DNA from: Pseudomonas lurida
Lineage (GTDB): Bacteria; Pseudomonadota; Gammaproteobacteria; Pseudomonadales; Pseudomonadaceae
NCBI RefSeq assembly: GCF_013522705.1
Contig: NZ_JAAMRE010000011.1
Span: 62,001 to 126,000, forward strand
Reading direction: 5' to 3'
DNA length: 64,000 nucleotides
In this document: in pieces, positions 34,946 through 45,240 of the stretch
How the letters are laid out: each line of letters starts with the position of its first letter
How positions within the stretch are numbered: the first letter of the stretch is position 1
Program-made: the position numbers and the translations under genes
Notes under the pieces: model-generated
What the model was told of the DNA's origin: nothing
Database searches by the model: none
The model's input: only the letters and a program-made list of their open reading frames with translations

Positions 34946-35987
34946 CTGACCTGCAACTGCTGGGCCCGCGGGCCTATGGCGAAGCGCTGGGCAGCGCGGT
35001 ACTGAAAGCCACGGCCGAAGACTTCCAAGTGGACGAAGTGCTCGACATCCCGCTGACCGGCGAGGGCGAGCACCTGTGGCTGTGGGTGGAAAAGCGCGGC
35101 TTGAACACCGAAGAGGCGGCGCGGCGGATAGCCAAGGCGGCCGGCGTGCCGTTGCGCACTGTCAGCTATGCCGGACTCAAGGATCGCCAGGCGCTGACCC
35201 GACAGTGGTTCAGCGTGCAATTGCCGGGCAAGGCCGACCCGGACATGAGCGCGGCGCAAAACGACAGCCTCACCATCCTCAAAACCGCGCGCCATAAACG
35301 CAAGCTGCAGCGCGGCGCGCATTCGGCCAACGGCTTCACCTTGCGTCTGACTCAATTGGCCGCGGATACCGCCGCGATCGACGCCCGCTTGCAGCAGATC
35401 GCCAAGCACGGCATCCCCAACTATTTCGGTACCCAGCGCTTTGGGCATAACGGTGGCAACGTCGTCGACGCTCGCGACTGGGCGGCGCGCAAGGCCTTGC
35501 CCGAGCAGCGCAATGTGCGCTCGCGGCTGCTGTCCACCGCGCGCAGTTTCCTGTTCAACAAAGTCCTGGCGGCGCGAGTCGCCGACGGCTCCTGGCAGCG
35601 CGCCCAGGTGGGCGATTTGCTCGCCTTTACCGACAGCCGCAGTTTTTTTCCGGCCGGTGAAGCCGAGTGCAGCGATCCGCGCCTGGCGATCCTGGACCTG
35701 CACCCGACGGGGCCGCAGTGGGGCGAGGGCGATTCACCTGCCGCGGGTGCCACCTTCGAGCTGGAACAGGCGGTCGCCGCCAGTGAGGCCGACCTGCGCG
35801 ATTGGCTGGTCAAGGCGGGCATGAGCCAGGAACGTCGCATTCTTCGACTGCCCATTAGCGGGTTGACGTGGCATTATCCCCGGCCTGACATTCTGCAATT
35901 GGAATTCGTCCTGCCGGCCGGATGCTTCGCCACTGTCTTGGTGCGCGAGCTTGTTGATCTGGTGCCGGTGGGGCAGACGGACAGCCC

Positions 35988-36000
<13 letters not shown>
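34942..36000 (+). CDS. truD: tRNA pseudouridine(13) synthase
   Basis: Makes pseudouridine 13 in tRNA-Glu. The 352 residues contain the catalytic Asp in [18 protein letters not shown] and the TruD-specific [14 protein letters not shown] motif, with the TRUD insertion domain between about 155 and 300. It overlaps ispF by 4 bp and surE by 13 bp, so the ispF-truD-surE-pcm genes are probably cotranscribed. Confidence 0.96.
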
Positions 36001-37414
<1,414 letters not shown>

Positions 37415-37621
37415 TCTATTTGCGCGGCCAGTGAATTCTGCTGGCGCGGATGTGTCTTACGGCGGGGTCTATCAAGTCAGCATGACGGGTGGATACATTC
37501 GGCACGCTCAAAGATTCGTTTCGCACGCGTGCCGGTAAAACTTCAATGCCCAGTTATACTTGCGTCATCTTTCCAGCCTGATACAGGCGTCCATGTTCAG
37601 CCACCACAAAGGGAGCGGCGG

Positions 37622-38458
37622 GTGAGTCTCACAGGTCTTGCGCAGCGTATGAGTAAAACAAGTTTTCAGCGACTGGTGCTTGGCCTCGTCTTCAGTTCCG
37701 TGTTGGTCGGCTGCTCCAGCTCGCCAAGCAGTGGCGCACGAGTCGTTGACCGCAACAGCTCGGTACCGCAAAAACCTACCGTCACCACTGGACAATACGT
37801 GGTACGCAAGGGCGATACGTTGTTCTCCATTGCCTTCCGTTATGGCTGGGACTACAAGGCGCTCGCAGCTAGAAACAATATTCCCGTGCCATATACGATT
37901 CATCCAGGCCAGACCATTCGCTTCGATGGGCGTAGCGGTTCTGCGCCTACGACAGTTGTGACAACCTCTGGATCTTCGGCCTCGTCTTCCAGCAAAACCA
38001 CCATCACTACGCGGCCTGCGGGAACGGCGGTGCCGACCCCCGCAAACAAGCCGGCACCCGCGCCGTTGCCACCTGCGGGGCCTGCGCCGACCGGTTGGGG
38101 ATGGCCCTCAAACGGAGTGTTGATTGGAAAATTCTCTTCAAACGGTAGTTTGAATAAAGGCATTGATATCGCCGGGGATTTGGGACAGCCTGTTTTAGCT
38201 GCGTCTGATGGGACAGTGGTGTACGCCGGGAGTGGTCTACGGGGTTACGGCGAACTCGTCATCATCAAACACAGTGACACCTACGTCAGTGCTTACGGTC
38301 ACAACCGCAGGCTGTTGGTTCGGGAGGGACAGCAGGTCAAAGTCGGACAGACAATTGCCGAAATGGGGTCAACTGGTACGGACCGGGTGAAACTGCACTT
38401 TGAGATTCGCCGTCAAGGGAAGCCTGTAGATCCATTGCAATTCCTACCCCGTCGTTGA
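37622..38458 (+). CDS. nlpD: Lipoprotein NlpD (LysM plus degenerate M23 domain)
   Basis: Outer-membrane lipoprotein that activates the amidase AmiC at the septum in enterobacteria. It is 278 residues from GTG 37622, which has AGGGAG upstream; ATG 37649 is the alternative. The signal ends in the lipobox SVLVGCSS. A LysM domain (YVVRKGDTLFSIAFRYGWDY and on) is followed by a Thr/Ser/Pro/Ala-rich linker and a C-terminal LytM (M23) domain. That domain lacks the first zinc His (KGIDIAGD in place of HxGxD), so it should be inactive as a peptidase. The main rpoS promoter is known to lie inside nlpD in this genus. Confidence 0.94.
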   Translation: MSLTGLAQRMSKTSFQRLVLGLVFSSVLVGCSSSPSSGARVVDRNSSVPQKPTVTTGQYVVRKGDTLFSIAFRYGWDYKALAARNNIPVPYTIHPGQTIRFDGRSGSAPTTVVTTSGSSASSSSKTTITTRPAGTAVPTPANKPAPAPLPPAGPAPTGWGWPSNGVLIGKFSSNGSLNKGIDIAGDLGQPVLAASDGTVVYAGSGLRGYGELVIIKHSDTYVSAYGHNRRLLVREGQQVKVGQTIAEMGSTGTDRVKLHFEIRRQGKPVDPLQFLPRR

Positions 38459-38562
38459 TGTGTTGCCAGCCTGTTCCTAGCGTAGAAGGAACAGGCTCCA
38501 GCGTTGCCAAGGATAAAGGCGTCGCTTGAGCTTGAGGTCGAACTCACCAAAGGACTATAACA

Positions 38563-39567
38563 ATGGCTCTCAGTAAAGAAGCGCCGGAGTTTGACATCGA
38601 CGATGAGGTTCTCCTTATGGAGACCAGCATCGCTATGGAATCGATGTCGAATGAGGGACCTGCTACACCTTCAGTTCGAACCAAATCCAAGAACTCCTCC
38701 GCGTTAAAGCAACACAAATACATTGATTACACCCGGGCGCTTGATGCGACCCAGCTGTACCTCAATGAAATCGGCTTTTCCCCTCTGCTTACCCCTGAAG
38801 AGGAAGTCCATTTTGCGCGCTTGTCGCAAAAAGGCGATCCGGCTGGGCGCAAGCGCATGATTGAAAGCAACCTGCGGCTGGTAGTGAAAATTGCCCGGCG
38901 CTACGTCAATCGTGGGCTGTCCCTGTTGGACCTGATCGAGGAGGGCAATCTTGGCCTGATTCGAGCAGTGGAAAAGTTCGATCCTGAACGCGGCTTCCGT
39001 TTTTCGACCTACGCCACCTGGTGGATTCGTCAGACCATCGAACGGGCGATCATGAATCAGACCCGCACGATCCGGTTGCCGATCCATGTGGTCAAAGAGC
39101 TCAACGTCTACCTGCGGGCGGCGCGTGAGCTGACACAAAAACTCGATCATGAACCCTCACCCGAAGAAATCGCCAACCTGCTGGAAAAACCGGTAGCGGA
39201 GGTCAAGCGCATGCTTGGTCTTAACGAGCGCGTGTCTTCGGTCGACGTCTCGCTGGGTCCGGATTCGGATAAAACCCTGCTGGATACCCTCACGGATGAT
39301 CGCCCTACAGACCCTTGTGAGCTGTTGCAGGACGATGATCTGTCCCAAAGCATTGACCAGTGGTTGTCTGAACTTACGGACAAGCAGCGTGAAGTGGTGA
39401 TTCGCCGTTTCGGCCTGCGCGGCCATGAGAGCAGTACCTTGGAGGATGTAGGTCTGGAGATCGGTCTGACCCGCGAGCGGGTGCGGCAGATCCAGGTTGA
39501 AGGGCTCAAGCGCCTGCGTGAGATCCTGGAGAAAAATGGCCTGTCGAGTGAGTCGCTGTTTCAATAG
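38563..39567 (+). CDS. rpoS: RNA polymerase sigma factor RpoS (sigma-38)
   Basis: Stationary-phase and general-stress sigma factor. The 334 residues are typical for Pseudomonas. Region 1.2 begins near [20 protein letters not shown]; region 2 has [40 protein letters not shown] and [17 protein letters not shown]; region 4 has [20 protein letters not shown] and [21 protein letters not shown] 38563 follows AAAGGA. It is 104 bp after nlpD and is followed by a REP-like pair and then a cold-shock gene, not by the rsmZ-fdxA-mutS order known in other pseudomonads. Confidence 0.98.
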   Translation: MALSKEAPEFDIDDEVLLMETSIAMESMSNEGPATPSVRTKSKNSSALKQHKYIDYTRALDATQLYLNEIGFSPLLTPEEEVHFARLSQKGDPAGRKRMIESNLRLVVKIARRYVNRGLSLLDLIEEGNLGLIRAVEKFDPERGFRFSTYATWWIRQTIERAIMNQTRTIRLPIHVVKELNVYLRAARELTQKLDHEPSPEEIANLLEKPVAEVKRMLGLNERVSSVDVSLGPDSDKTLLDTLTDDRPTDPCELLQDDDLSQSIDQWLSELTDKQREVVIRRFGLRGHESSTLEDVGLEIGLTRERVRQIQVEGLKRLREILEKNGLSSESLFQ

Positions 39568-39587
39568 CGTCTGCTTGAATGCCTGAA

Positions 39588-39678
39588 TGTGGGAGGGGCT
39601 TGCCCCCGATAGCGGTGTGACAGTCAATGCAAATGTGACTGCTGACCCGCCATCGGCGGCTAGCCCCCTTCCACATTT
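39588..39678. repeat. REP-like palindrome pair after rpoS
   Basis: TGTGGGAGGGGCTTGCCCCC at the left and GGCGGCTAGCCCCCTTCCAC at the right, in opposite orientation. They lie inside a longer inverted repeat whose outer arms are GCCTGAA and TTCAGGC. It is related to the pair at 24426-24514. The extended stem could serve as the 3' end of the rpoS message. Confidence 0.8.
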
Positions 39679-39722
39679 TTATTTCAGGCATCAAGTGGGT
39701 TTGGATACCAAATCCCAGGCAT

Positions 39723-39749
39723 AAAAAAACCCCGCTTTTAAGGGCGGGG
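39723..39749 (-). terminator. Rho-independent terminator of the cold-shock gene
   Basis: On the minus strand, CCCCGC and GCGGGG form a 6-bp stem followed by seven T. It lies 25 bp after the stop of the cold-shock gene. The plus-strand reading (GCGGGGTCTTTTC) is weaker but could also stop transcription coming from rpoS. Confidence 0.82.
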
Positions 39750-39773
39750 TCTTTTCGACTAAGTCAGTACAAG

Positions 39774-39983
39774 TTAGATAACTTGAACTTCTTCAGCTTG
39801 CATGCCTTTCTGACCGCGGGTAGCGATGAAAGAAACCTGTTGGCCTTCTTTCAGGCTTTTGAAGCCGTCGGATTGGATAGCTTTGAAGTGAACGAACAGG
39901 TCGTCACCGGATTGTGGAGTGATGAAGCCGAAACCTTTTTCATCGTTGAACCACTTAACGGTACCAGTTTGGCGATTAGACAT
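39774..39983 (-). CDS. capB: Cold-shock domain protein (CapB/CspA type)
   Basis: Small single-stranded nucleic-acid-binding protein, an RNA chaperone of the OB fold. The 69 residues carry RNP1 (KGFGFITP) and RNP2 (LFVHFKAI), and the start [20 protein letters not shown] matches Pseudomonas CapB/CspA proteins. The ATG has a strong AAGGAGATA site. A 389-bp region separates it from the divergent dcd. It ends at a strong terminator and is convergent with rpoS. The choice between capB and another csp paralogue name is by resemblance only. Confidence 0.9.
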   Translation of the reverse strand: MSNRQTGTVKWFNDEKGFGFITPQSGDDLFVHFKAIQSDGFKSLKEGQQVSFIATRGQKGMQAEEVQVI

Positions 39984-40372
39984 GGTGTATCTCCTTGGAC
40001 AAAGTTAACTGCGACTCAGGAAAAGCCCTGGCCGAGACTGAGTGCAAAGAGCAGGAAAAATTCTTGGAGATGGTTGGATCGAAATTCAACATATCGTGTA
40101 GAGATTCTCAGTGACACAAGCAGCACAGTGGCGCCACCTTAACCCTTTTTCCGGAACGTGCCAATGGTATTTCCGAAGGTTTCTCTATTTTCGTGACTGG
40201 CGGTGGTATTTACCGACACCCCACGCAGCACGATGGCTCCCGGCCCCGCTGGCTGCGGCTCCAGGTCCAAGGCGCATTCATCAAGAAAACCCCCACGCCC
40301 TTTGAACCCCAACGCCGGCCCCGGTAAGATGCCTCACAGAATTTTTCCACCTCGCTATTCAGGACACCCGCC
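39984..40372. other. Divergent capB/dcd intergenic region
   Basis: This 389-bp gap has no credible gene. The capB side is probably a long 5' untranslated leader of the kind cold-shock genes use for thermosensing, and the dcd side ends in AGGACACCC before ATG 40373. It was searched by eye for an RsmZ-type small RNA (repeated GGA in loops), and none was seen. Confidence 0.5.
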
Positions 40373-40939
40373 ATGAGCATCAAATCGGACAAGTGGATTC
40401 GCCGCATGGCGCAAGAGCACGGCATGATCGAACCCTTTGTCGAGCGCCAGATGCGTGGAGAGGGCGCCGAACGCCTGATTTCGTACGGTGTGTCCAGCTA
40501 CGGCTACGACGTGCGTTGCGCCGATGAATTCAAGGTGTTCACCAATATCAATTCGGCAACCGTCGATCCGAAAAACTTCGATGAAAAAAGCTTCGTCGAT
40601 ATCAAGAGCGATGTGTGCATTATCCCGCCGAACTCGTTCGCGCTGGCGCGCACCGTGGAGTTCTTTCGTATCCCGCGCGACGTGCTGACCATCTGCCTCG
40701 GCAAAAGCACCTACGCCCGTTGCGGCATTATCGTTAACGTGACCCCCCTTGAGCCGGAATGGGAAGGCCACGTGACGCTGGAGTTCTCCAACACCACCAC
40801 GTTGCCGGCGAAAATCTACGCCAACGAAGGGGTGGCGCAGATGCTGTTCCTGCAGTCCGACGAGGCCTGTGAAGTGTCATACAAGGACCGTGGCGGCAAG
40901 TATCAGGGCCAGCTCGGCGTTACGCTGCCGCGCGCTTGA
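40373..40939 (+). CDS. dcd: dCTP deaminase
   Basis: Deaminates dCTP to dUTP, the main route to dTMP in proteobacteria. The 188 residues are normal. The signatures [20 protein letters not shown] and [20 protein letters not shown] (with the catalytic Glu) are intact, and the C-terminus [15 protein letters not shown] closes the active site. It is divergent from the cold-shock gene and followed by a small proline-rich protein gene. Confidence 0.97.
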   Translation: MSIKSDKWIRRMAQEHGMIEPFVERQMRGEGAERLISYGVSSYGYDVRCADEFKVFTNINSATVDPKNFDEKSFVDIKSDVCIIPPNSFALARTVEFFRIPRDVLTICLGKSTYARCGIIVNVTPLEPEWEGHVTLEFSNTTTLPAKIYANEGVAQMLFLQSDEACEVSYKDRGGKYQGQLGVTLPRA

Positions 40940-41001
40940 TCGAAAGCTCCGACACGCAAAGGGAATTAGTCTGAAGAAAGTGACTCTATTGGGTGTACTG
41001 C

Positions 41002-41026
41002 CTCGGCACGTGTAAAACGTGTCGAG
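41002..41026 (+). promoter_or_regulatory. Hairpin in the leader of the small proline-rich gene
   Basis: CTCGGCACGT and ACGTGTCGAG form a 10-bp stem (one G-T pair) with a GTAAA loop. It ends 8 bp before the GAGGAG ribosome-binding site of the gene at 41047. It could end dcd transcription or control the small gene; no T run follows. Confidence 0.45.
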
Positions 41027-41046
41027 CCACGCTTGAGGAGTACCTT

Positions 41047-41253
41047 ATGAAGATCGACCCCCGAATCAGCGCAGAACTCGCTCGCCTTGAACCCAATCAG
41101 ATTGGCGTTCTGGCATGGTCTCTGATGGCCGATCCTGCCTATGCGGGCGGCATCCCCGGCCAACCTGAGCCGGATTACCCGCAGCCCACCGAGCCCACCG
41201 AGCCCGGTGAGCCTACCCTGCCGGACGAGCCGCCACCCGTGCCCGTTGCTTGA
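41047..41253 (+). CDS. Small proline/glutamate-rich hypothetical protein
   Basis: A 68-residue protein starting at ATG 41047 behind GAGGAG. The first half is ordinary (MKIDPRISAELARLEPNQIG, then VLAWSLMADPAYAGG), and the second half is a low-complexity acidic tail of TEP and GEP units ending PPPVPVA. There is no signal peptide and no membrane segment. I do not recognise a characterised family. A good ribosome-binding site and an upstream hairpin suggest a real, separately controlled gene. It is convergent with pdeM, 21 bp away. Confidence 0.7.
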   Translation: MKIDPRISAELARLEPNQIGVLAWSLMADPAYAGGIPGQPEPDYPQPTEPTEPGEPTLPDEPPPVPVA

Positions 41254-41274
41254 AGCCTTTAGGATTGGCCTGCA

Positions 41275-41925
41275 TCACCTGACAGGCCATACCTCCTGAT
41301 CGCCGATCACCAGAATTCGGTGATCGGCGTCCGGCTCGACCGCATAGCCCCCTGTAAACGCCCCGAACGCCGGTAGCAGGCTGACCCGTGGCCCGAGCTG
41401 AAAGCAGGGCAGGCGCAGGCTCTGGCGCCCCTTGCCGCGCAAGCGGTACACCGGATGCACATGACCTGCCAGCACATGGTGGCTGGGATGAGCGTCGGGT
41501 TCGTGCTGCAAGGCAAACGGACCCATCAACAGCGGTTCTGGCACCACGTCGATCCCGAGGTCGCCAGGCGGGTCACCCGCACGCTTATCGTGATTGCCGC
41601 GAATCAACGTCAGCGGCAGGTCACGATGCTGTTCGCGCCACGCCCGCAGCGCGCCCAACGTACCGCTGGCATGGGAGCCAGGGCCGTGCAGGAAGTCACC
41701 CAGAAACACCACTTGCGCACAATCGAATACCTCCAGCACTCGGTCCAGGCGCGCCAGGTTGTCGGTGGTGGTGCCTTGGGGCACCGGCTGTCCCAGGCTG
41801 CGATAGGCCGATGCCTTGCCAAAATGCGCGTCGGCGACCAGCAAGCACTGGCGCGCGGGCCAGTAGATGGCCTTCTGGGCCAGCAGCCATAACTCTTCGC
41901 CTTCCAATTGAACTGACCAATACAT
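41275..41925 (-). CDS. pdeM: Ligase-associated DNA damage response endonuclease PdeM
   Basis: Calcineurin-type metallophosphoesterase of the lig-exo-lhr-pdeM repair cassette; characterised relatives are manganese-dependent DNA nucleases. It is 216 residues from ATG 41925. Metal motifs in order: VADAHFGK (Asp32, His34), VFLGDFLHG, LIRGNHDKR and LAGHVHPVYRL. Its ATG overlaps the helicase stop by the bases of ATGA, so the two are translationally coupled. It is the last gene of the minus-strand run. Confidence 0.93.
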   Translation of the reverse strand: MYWSVQLEGEELWLLAQKAIYWPARQCLLVADAHFGKASAYRSLGQPVPQGTTTDNLARLDRVLEVFDCAQVVFLGDFLHGPGSHASGTLGALRAWREQHRDLPLTLIRGNHDKRAGDPPGDLGIDVVPEPLLMGPFALQHEPDAHPSHHVLAGHVHPVYRLRGKGRQSLRLPCFQLGPRVSLLPAFGAFTGGYAVEPDADHRILVIGDQEVWPVR

Positions 41926-44405
41926 CAAGCTTTTCCGTTATCCGCGACTTTTTCCAAATCCTTGACCATCCGCGCGATGCGCTCCGAGAGTTTTTCCGAG
42001 CTCATGCTTTCGCGCATGCGCTCCACCAGTAGCGGAAATGCCAGGGGCGTGGGCCGTTCAATCAGGTGCAGCTCCAGTGTCAGAGTGGACAGGTGCCGTA
42101 GCGCCGCTTCAAGTCGACGAATGTCCAATTCGTCGCGCAATACTTCTTCGCCGGCCTGAGCCAGTAACAGGTTGTGCGGGTCATACTGCTTGAACACTTC
42201 AAAGAACAAGCCGCTGGAGGCCTGCACTTGCCGGGTGCTTTTCGGCGCGCCTGGGTAGCCGGCAAACACCAGCCCGGCGATGCGCGCGATTTCGCGAAAG
42301 CGCCGCAGGGCCAGTTCACCGGCGTTCAGGCTGGCGGCGACGTCCTCCAGCAAGCGGTCCGGGCTCAGCAGCGGGGCGTTCAACAGCGCGGGCCAATCCA
42401 CCGGAGTGGCGCTGAGCAATTCCAGGCCATAGTCGTTGACCGCGATGGAGAATGTAACGGGTTGCCCCTGGCTGACGCGCCACGCCAGCAAACTGGCCAG
42501 GCCCAGGTGCACCTGGCGCCCGGCGAACGGGTAAAGGAACAGGTGCCAACCCTCGCGGGATTTCAGGGCTTCGGCCAGCAAGTGCGCGCGGGTCGGCAGG
42601 CCGGACCAACGCAGCTGCGTCTGCAGGAGTGGTTGTACCGCCTGCATCTCCGGGCCGTCGAAGTGACCCTGGGCAGCGGCATCGAAGCGTTCCACCACGG
42701 CCTGGGCCAGTTCGTTGGAAAGGGGCATGCGCCCGCCATTCCAACGCGGCACTGCGGCCTTTTTGGCGGTACTGCGGCGTACGTAGGCGGTCATGTTTTC
42801 CACCCGCACCAGCTCCAACAAGCGACCGGCAAACAGGAAACCGTCCCCCGGTTTGAGTCGCGCAATAAAGCCTTCTTCCACACTGCCCAGGTTCTTGCCG
42901 CCACCGCCCTTGCTCCAGAATTTAAGCTGGATGCTCGCATCGCTGACGATAGTGCCCACGCTCATGCGATGGCGCCTGGCCAACCGTGCATCCGGCACCC
43001 GCCAGATGCCGTGCTCGTCGGGCTCCACGCGGCGGTAATCCGGGTAAGCGGTCAGTGATAAGCCGCCGTGGCGCACAAAGCCCAGGGCCCAGGCCCAGTC
43101 GGCGTCAGTGAGGTCGCGATAGGCCCAGGCGCCGCGTACTTCCTCCAGCAACGATGCGGGCATAAAGCCGCCACCCAAGGCCATACTCACCAAGTGTTGT
43201 ACGAGCACATCCAGTGGTTTGTAAGGAGATTCCCTGGCTTCGATGCGTCGCTCGGCAATTGCATCCTGCGCCGCCGCGGCTTCGATCAGTTCCAGGCTGT
43301 GAGTCGGCACCAGCGTCACCCGCGACGGCCGCCCGGGTGCGTGGCCGGAGCGCCCGGCGCGCTGCATCAGGCGCGCCACGCCCTTGGCCGAACCGATCTG
43401 CAGCACGCGCTCGACCGGCAGAAAATCCACCCCCAGGTCCAGGCTCGAGGTGCACACCACCGCCTTGAGTTGCCCGTCTTTCAGCGCCCGTTCGACCCAG
43501 TCGCGCGTCTCCCGGGACAACGAACCATGGTGAAGGGCTATCACTCCGGCCCAATCCGGCCGCGCATCGAGCAATGCCTGGTACCAGATTTCCGACTGTG
43601 CCCGGGTGTTGGTGAACACCAGGCAACTGCTGCTGGTGTCCACCTCGGCCACCACCTGCGGCAGCATTTTCAAACCAATATGTCCGGCCCAGGGGAAGCG
43701 CTCAGCCACGGGTGGCAACAGCGTATCGACGTGCAGCGCCTTGGCCGTTTGCCCCTGCACATTGATTCCTCCGCCTTGTGGGACCAGTACCTCCAAAGCG
43801 TGGGATTGATTGCCCAGCGTCGCGGAAATCCCCCACACCAGCAATTCAGGCTGCCAACGTCGCAAGCGCGCCAGGGCCAGTTGCAACTGCACCCCACGTT
43901 TGTTGCCGATCAGTTCGTGCCATTCATCCACTACCACCATGCGCACATGGGCCAGGCTGGCTTCGCTGTCGGCGCGGGCCAGCATCAGGGTCAGGCTTTC
44001 CGGGGTGGTGATCAGTGTGGTCGGCTGGCGACGGGTTTGTCGGGCGCGCTCAGCGCTACTGGTGTCGCCGGTGCGCAGGCCGACACTCCACGGGATTTGC
44101 AACGCCGCCAGCGGCGCTTCCAAGGCGCGCGCGGTGTCGGCGGCGAGGGCTCGCATCGGCGTGATCCACAACACCGTCAGCGGCTCGGCCGGTGGCTTGC
44201 GTTTGCCGGTGGCCGGTGGGCGCGTGATGGCGAAGCGATTGAGCGCGGCAAACCACAGTGCGTAAGTCTTGCCGGCACCGGTGCTGGCATGCAGCAAGCC
44301 GGAATTTCCCTCCTTGACCGCCGTCCACACGGCTTTTTGGAAGGCGAACGGTTTCCAGCCTTTGGCGGCGAACCATTGCCTGGCGAAGTCGTGGGGTTTT
44401 GCCAT
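41925..44405 (-). CDS. Ligase-associated DNA damage response DEXH helicase (Lhr-Core type)
   Basis: Superfamily 2 DNA helicase of the Lhr-Core group (826 residues), a 3'-to-5' DNA translocase that acts with the neighbouring nuclease, ligase and phosphoesterase. Motif I is [11 protein letters not shown] (Lys46), motif [10 protein letters not shown], motif III SATLGN; motif VI lies in [13 protein letters not shown]. The winged-helix and Lhr C-terminal domains follow from about residue 430. It is coupled to pdeM downstream. The gap to the ABC transporter ATPase upstream is 57 bp with no terminator, so read-through from the transporter operon is plausible. Its ribosome-binding site is weak. Confidence 0.94.
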   Translation of the reverse strand: MAKPHDFARQWFAAKGWKPFAFQKAVWTAVKEGNSGLLHASTGAGKTYALWFAALNRFAITRPPATGKRKPPAEPLTVLWITPMRALAADTARALEAPLAALQIPWSVGLRTGDTSSAERARQTRRQPTTLITTPESLTLMLARADSEASLAHVRMVVVDEWHELIGNKRGVQLQLALARLRRWQPELLVWGISATLGNQSHALEVLVPQGGGINVQGQTAKALHVDTLLPPVAERFPWAGHIGLKMLPQVVAEVDTSSSCLVFTNTRAQSEIWYQALLDARPDWAGVIALHHGSLSRETRDWVERALKDGQLKAVVCTSSLDLGVDFLPVERVLQIGSAKGVARLMQRAGRSGHAPGRPSRVTLVPTHSLELIEAAAAQDAIAERRIEARESPYKPLDVLVQHLVSMALGGGFMPASLLEEVRGAWAYRDLTDADWAWALGFVRHGGLSLTAYPDYRRVEPDEHGIWRVPDARLARRHRMSVGTIVSDASIQLKFWSKGGGGKNLGSVEEGFIARLKPGDGFLFAGRLLELVRVENMTAYVRRSTAKKAAVPRWNGGRMPLSNELAQAVVERFDAAAQGHFDGPEMQAVQPLLQTQLRWSGLPTRAHLLAEALKSREGWHLFLYPFAGRQVHLGLASLLAWRVSQGQPVTFSIAVNDYGLELLSATPVDWPALLNAPLLSPDRLLEDVAASLNAGELALRRFREIARIAGLVFAGYPGAPKSTRQVQASSGLFFEVFKQYDPHNLLLAQAGEEVLRDELDIRRLEAALRHLSTLTLELHLIERPTPLAFPLLVERMRESMSSEKLSERIARMVKDLEKVADNGKA

Positions 44406-44462
44406 GCGGCGGCTGACGCTCTGGAGGGCTTATTCCACAGACCCCCCAGGCATCACAAAGGT

Positions 44463-45227
44463 TTACTTCAAATTACCGCTCAGGAACTGTTGCAGGCGCT
44501 CGCTCTTGGGGTTACCCAGCACGTCTTCCGGCGCGCCTTGCTCCTCCACCAGGCCTTTGTGCAGAAACAGCACCTGGCTGGACACTTTGCGCGCAAAGCT
44601 CATTTCGTGCGTGACCATGATCATGGTGCGGCCTTCCTCCGCCAGGCCCTGGATCACCTTCAGCACTTCGCCCACCAGTTCCGGATCGAGGGCCGAGGTG
44701 GGCTCGTCGAACAGCATCACCTCCGGCTCCATCGCCAATGCGCGGGCGATGGCGACGCGCTGTTGCTGCCCGCCGGAGAGAAACGCCGGGTACTGATCGG
44801 CCACGCGAGCCGGCAGGCCGACCTTGTCCAGGTAACGGCGGGCGCGGTCTTCGGCGTCCTTCTTACTGCAGCCCAACACCCGGCGCGGAGCCATGGTGAT
44901 GTTCTCCAGCACGCTCATGTGGCTCCACAGGTTGAAGTGCTGGAACACCATCGCCAGCCGCGTGCGCAAGCGTTGCAGTTCGGCGTCGTCGGCCACGCGC
45001 ATGCCGTGGCGGTCGCTGACCATGCGGATCGGCTGGCCGTCGAGGGTCATGGCGCCATCGTTGGGCGTTTCCAGAAAATTGATGCAACGCAAAAAGGTGC
45101 TCTTGCCCGAGCCGCTCGCGCCGATCAGGCTGATCACGTCACCGGTCCTGGCCTTGAGCGAAACACCTTTGAGCACCTCATTGTCGCCATAGCTTTTATG
45201 CAGGCCTTCAACGGTCAATTTGTACAT
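44463..45227 (-). CDS. Amino-acid ABC transporter ATP-binding protein (AotP/HisP-like)
   Basis: ATPase of a polar amino acid uptake system. It is 254 residues from ATG 45227 (MYKLTVEGLHKSYGDNEVLK); a longer frame overlaps the upstream gene and is unlikely. Walker A is LIGASGSGKSTFL, the signature motif LSGGQQQRVAIARAL and Walker B EVMLFDEPTSALDP. It is the last gene of a J-Q-M-O-P operon. The order matches aotJQMOP of P. aeruginosa, but no argR follows, so this looks like a paralogous system; lysine, arginine, ornithine or histidine is the likely substrate. Confidence 0.93.
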   Translation of the reverse strand: MYKLTVEGLHKSYGDNEVLKGVSLKARTGDVISLIGASGSGKSTFLRCINFLETPNDGAMTLDGQPIRMVSDRHGMRVADDAELQRLRTRLAMVFQHFNLWSHMSVLENITMAPRRVLGCSKKDAEDRARRYLDKVGLPARVADQYPAFLSGGQQQRVAIARALAMEPEVMLFDEPTSALDPELVGEVLKVIQGLAEEGRTMIMVTHEMSFARKVSSQVLFLHKGLVEEQGAPEDVLGNPKSERLQQFLSGNLK

Positions 45228-45240
45228 GGGGCGTGCATCC

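Noticed and set aside
39568..40372. Possible rsmZ small RNA near rpoS
   Set aside because: The gaps on both sides of capB lack the repeated GGA-in-loop pattern and the expected terminator; what is there is a REP pair, a capB terminator and a cold-shock leader.
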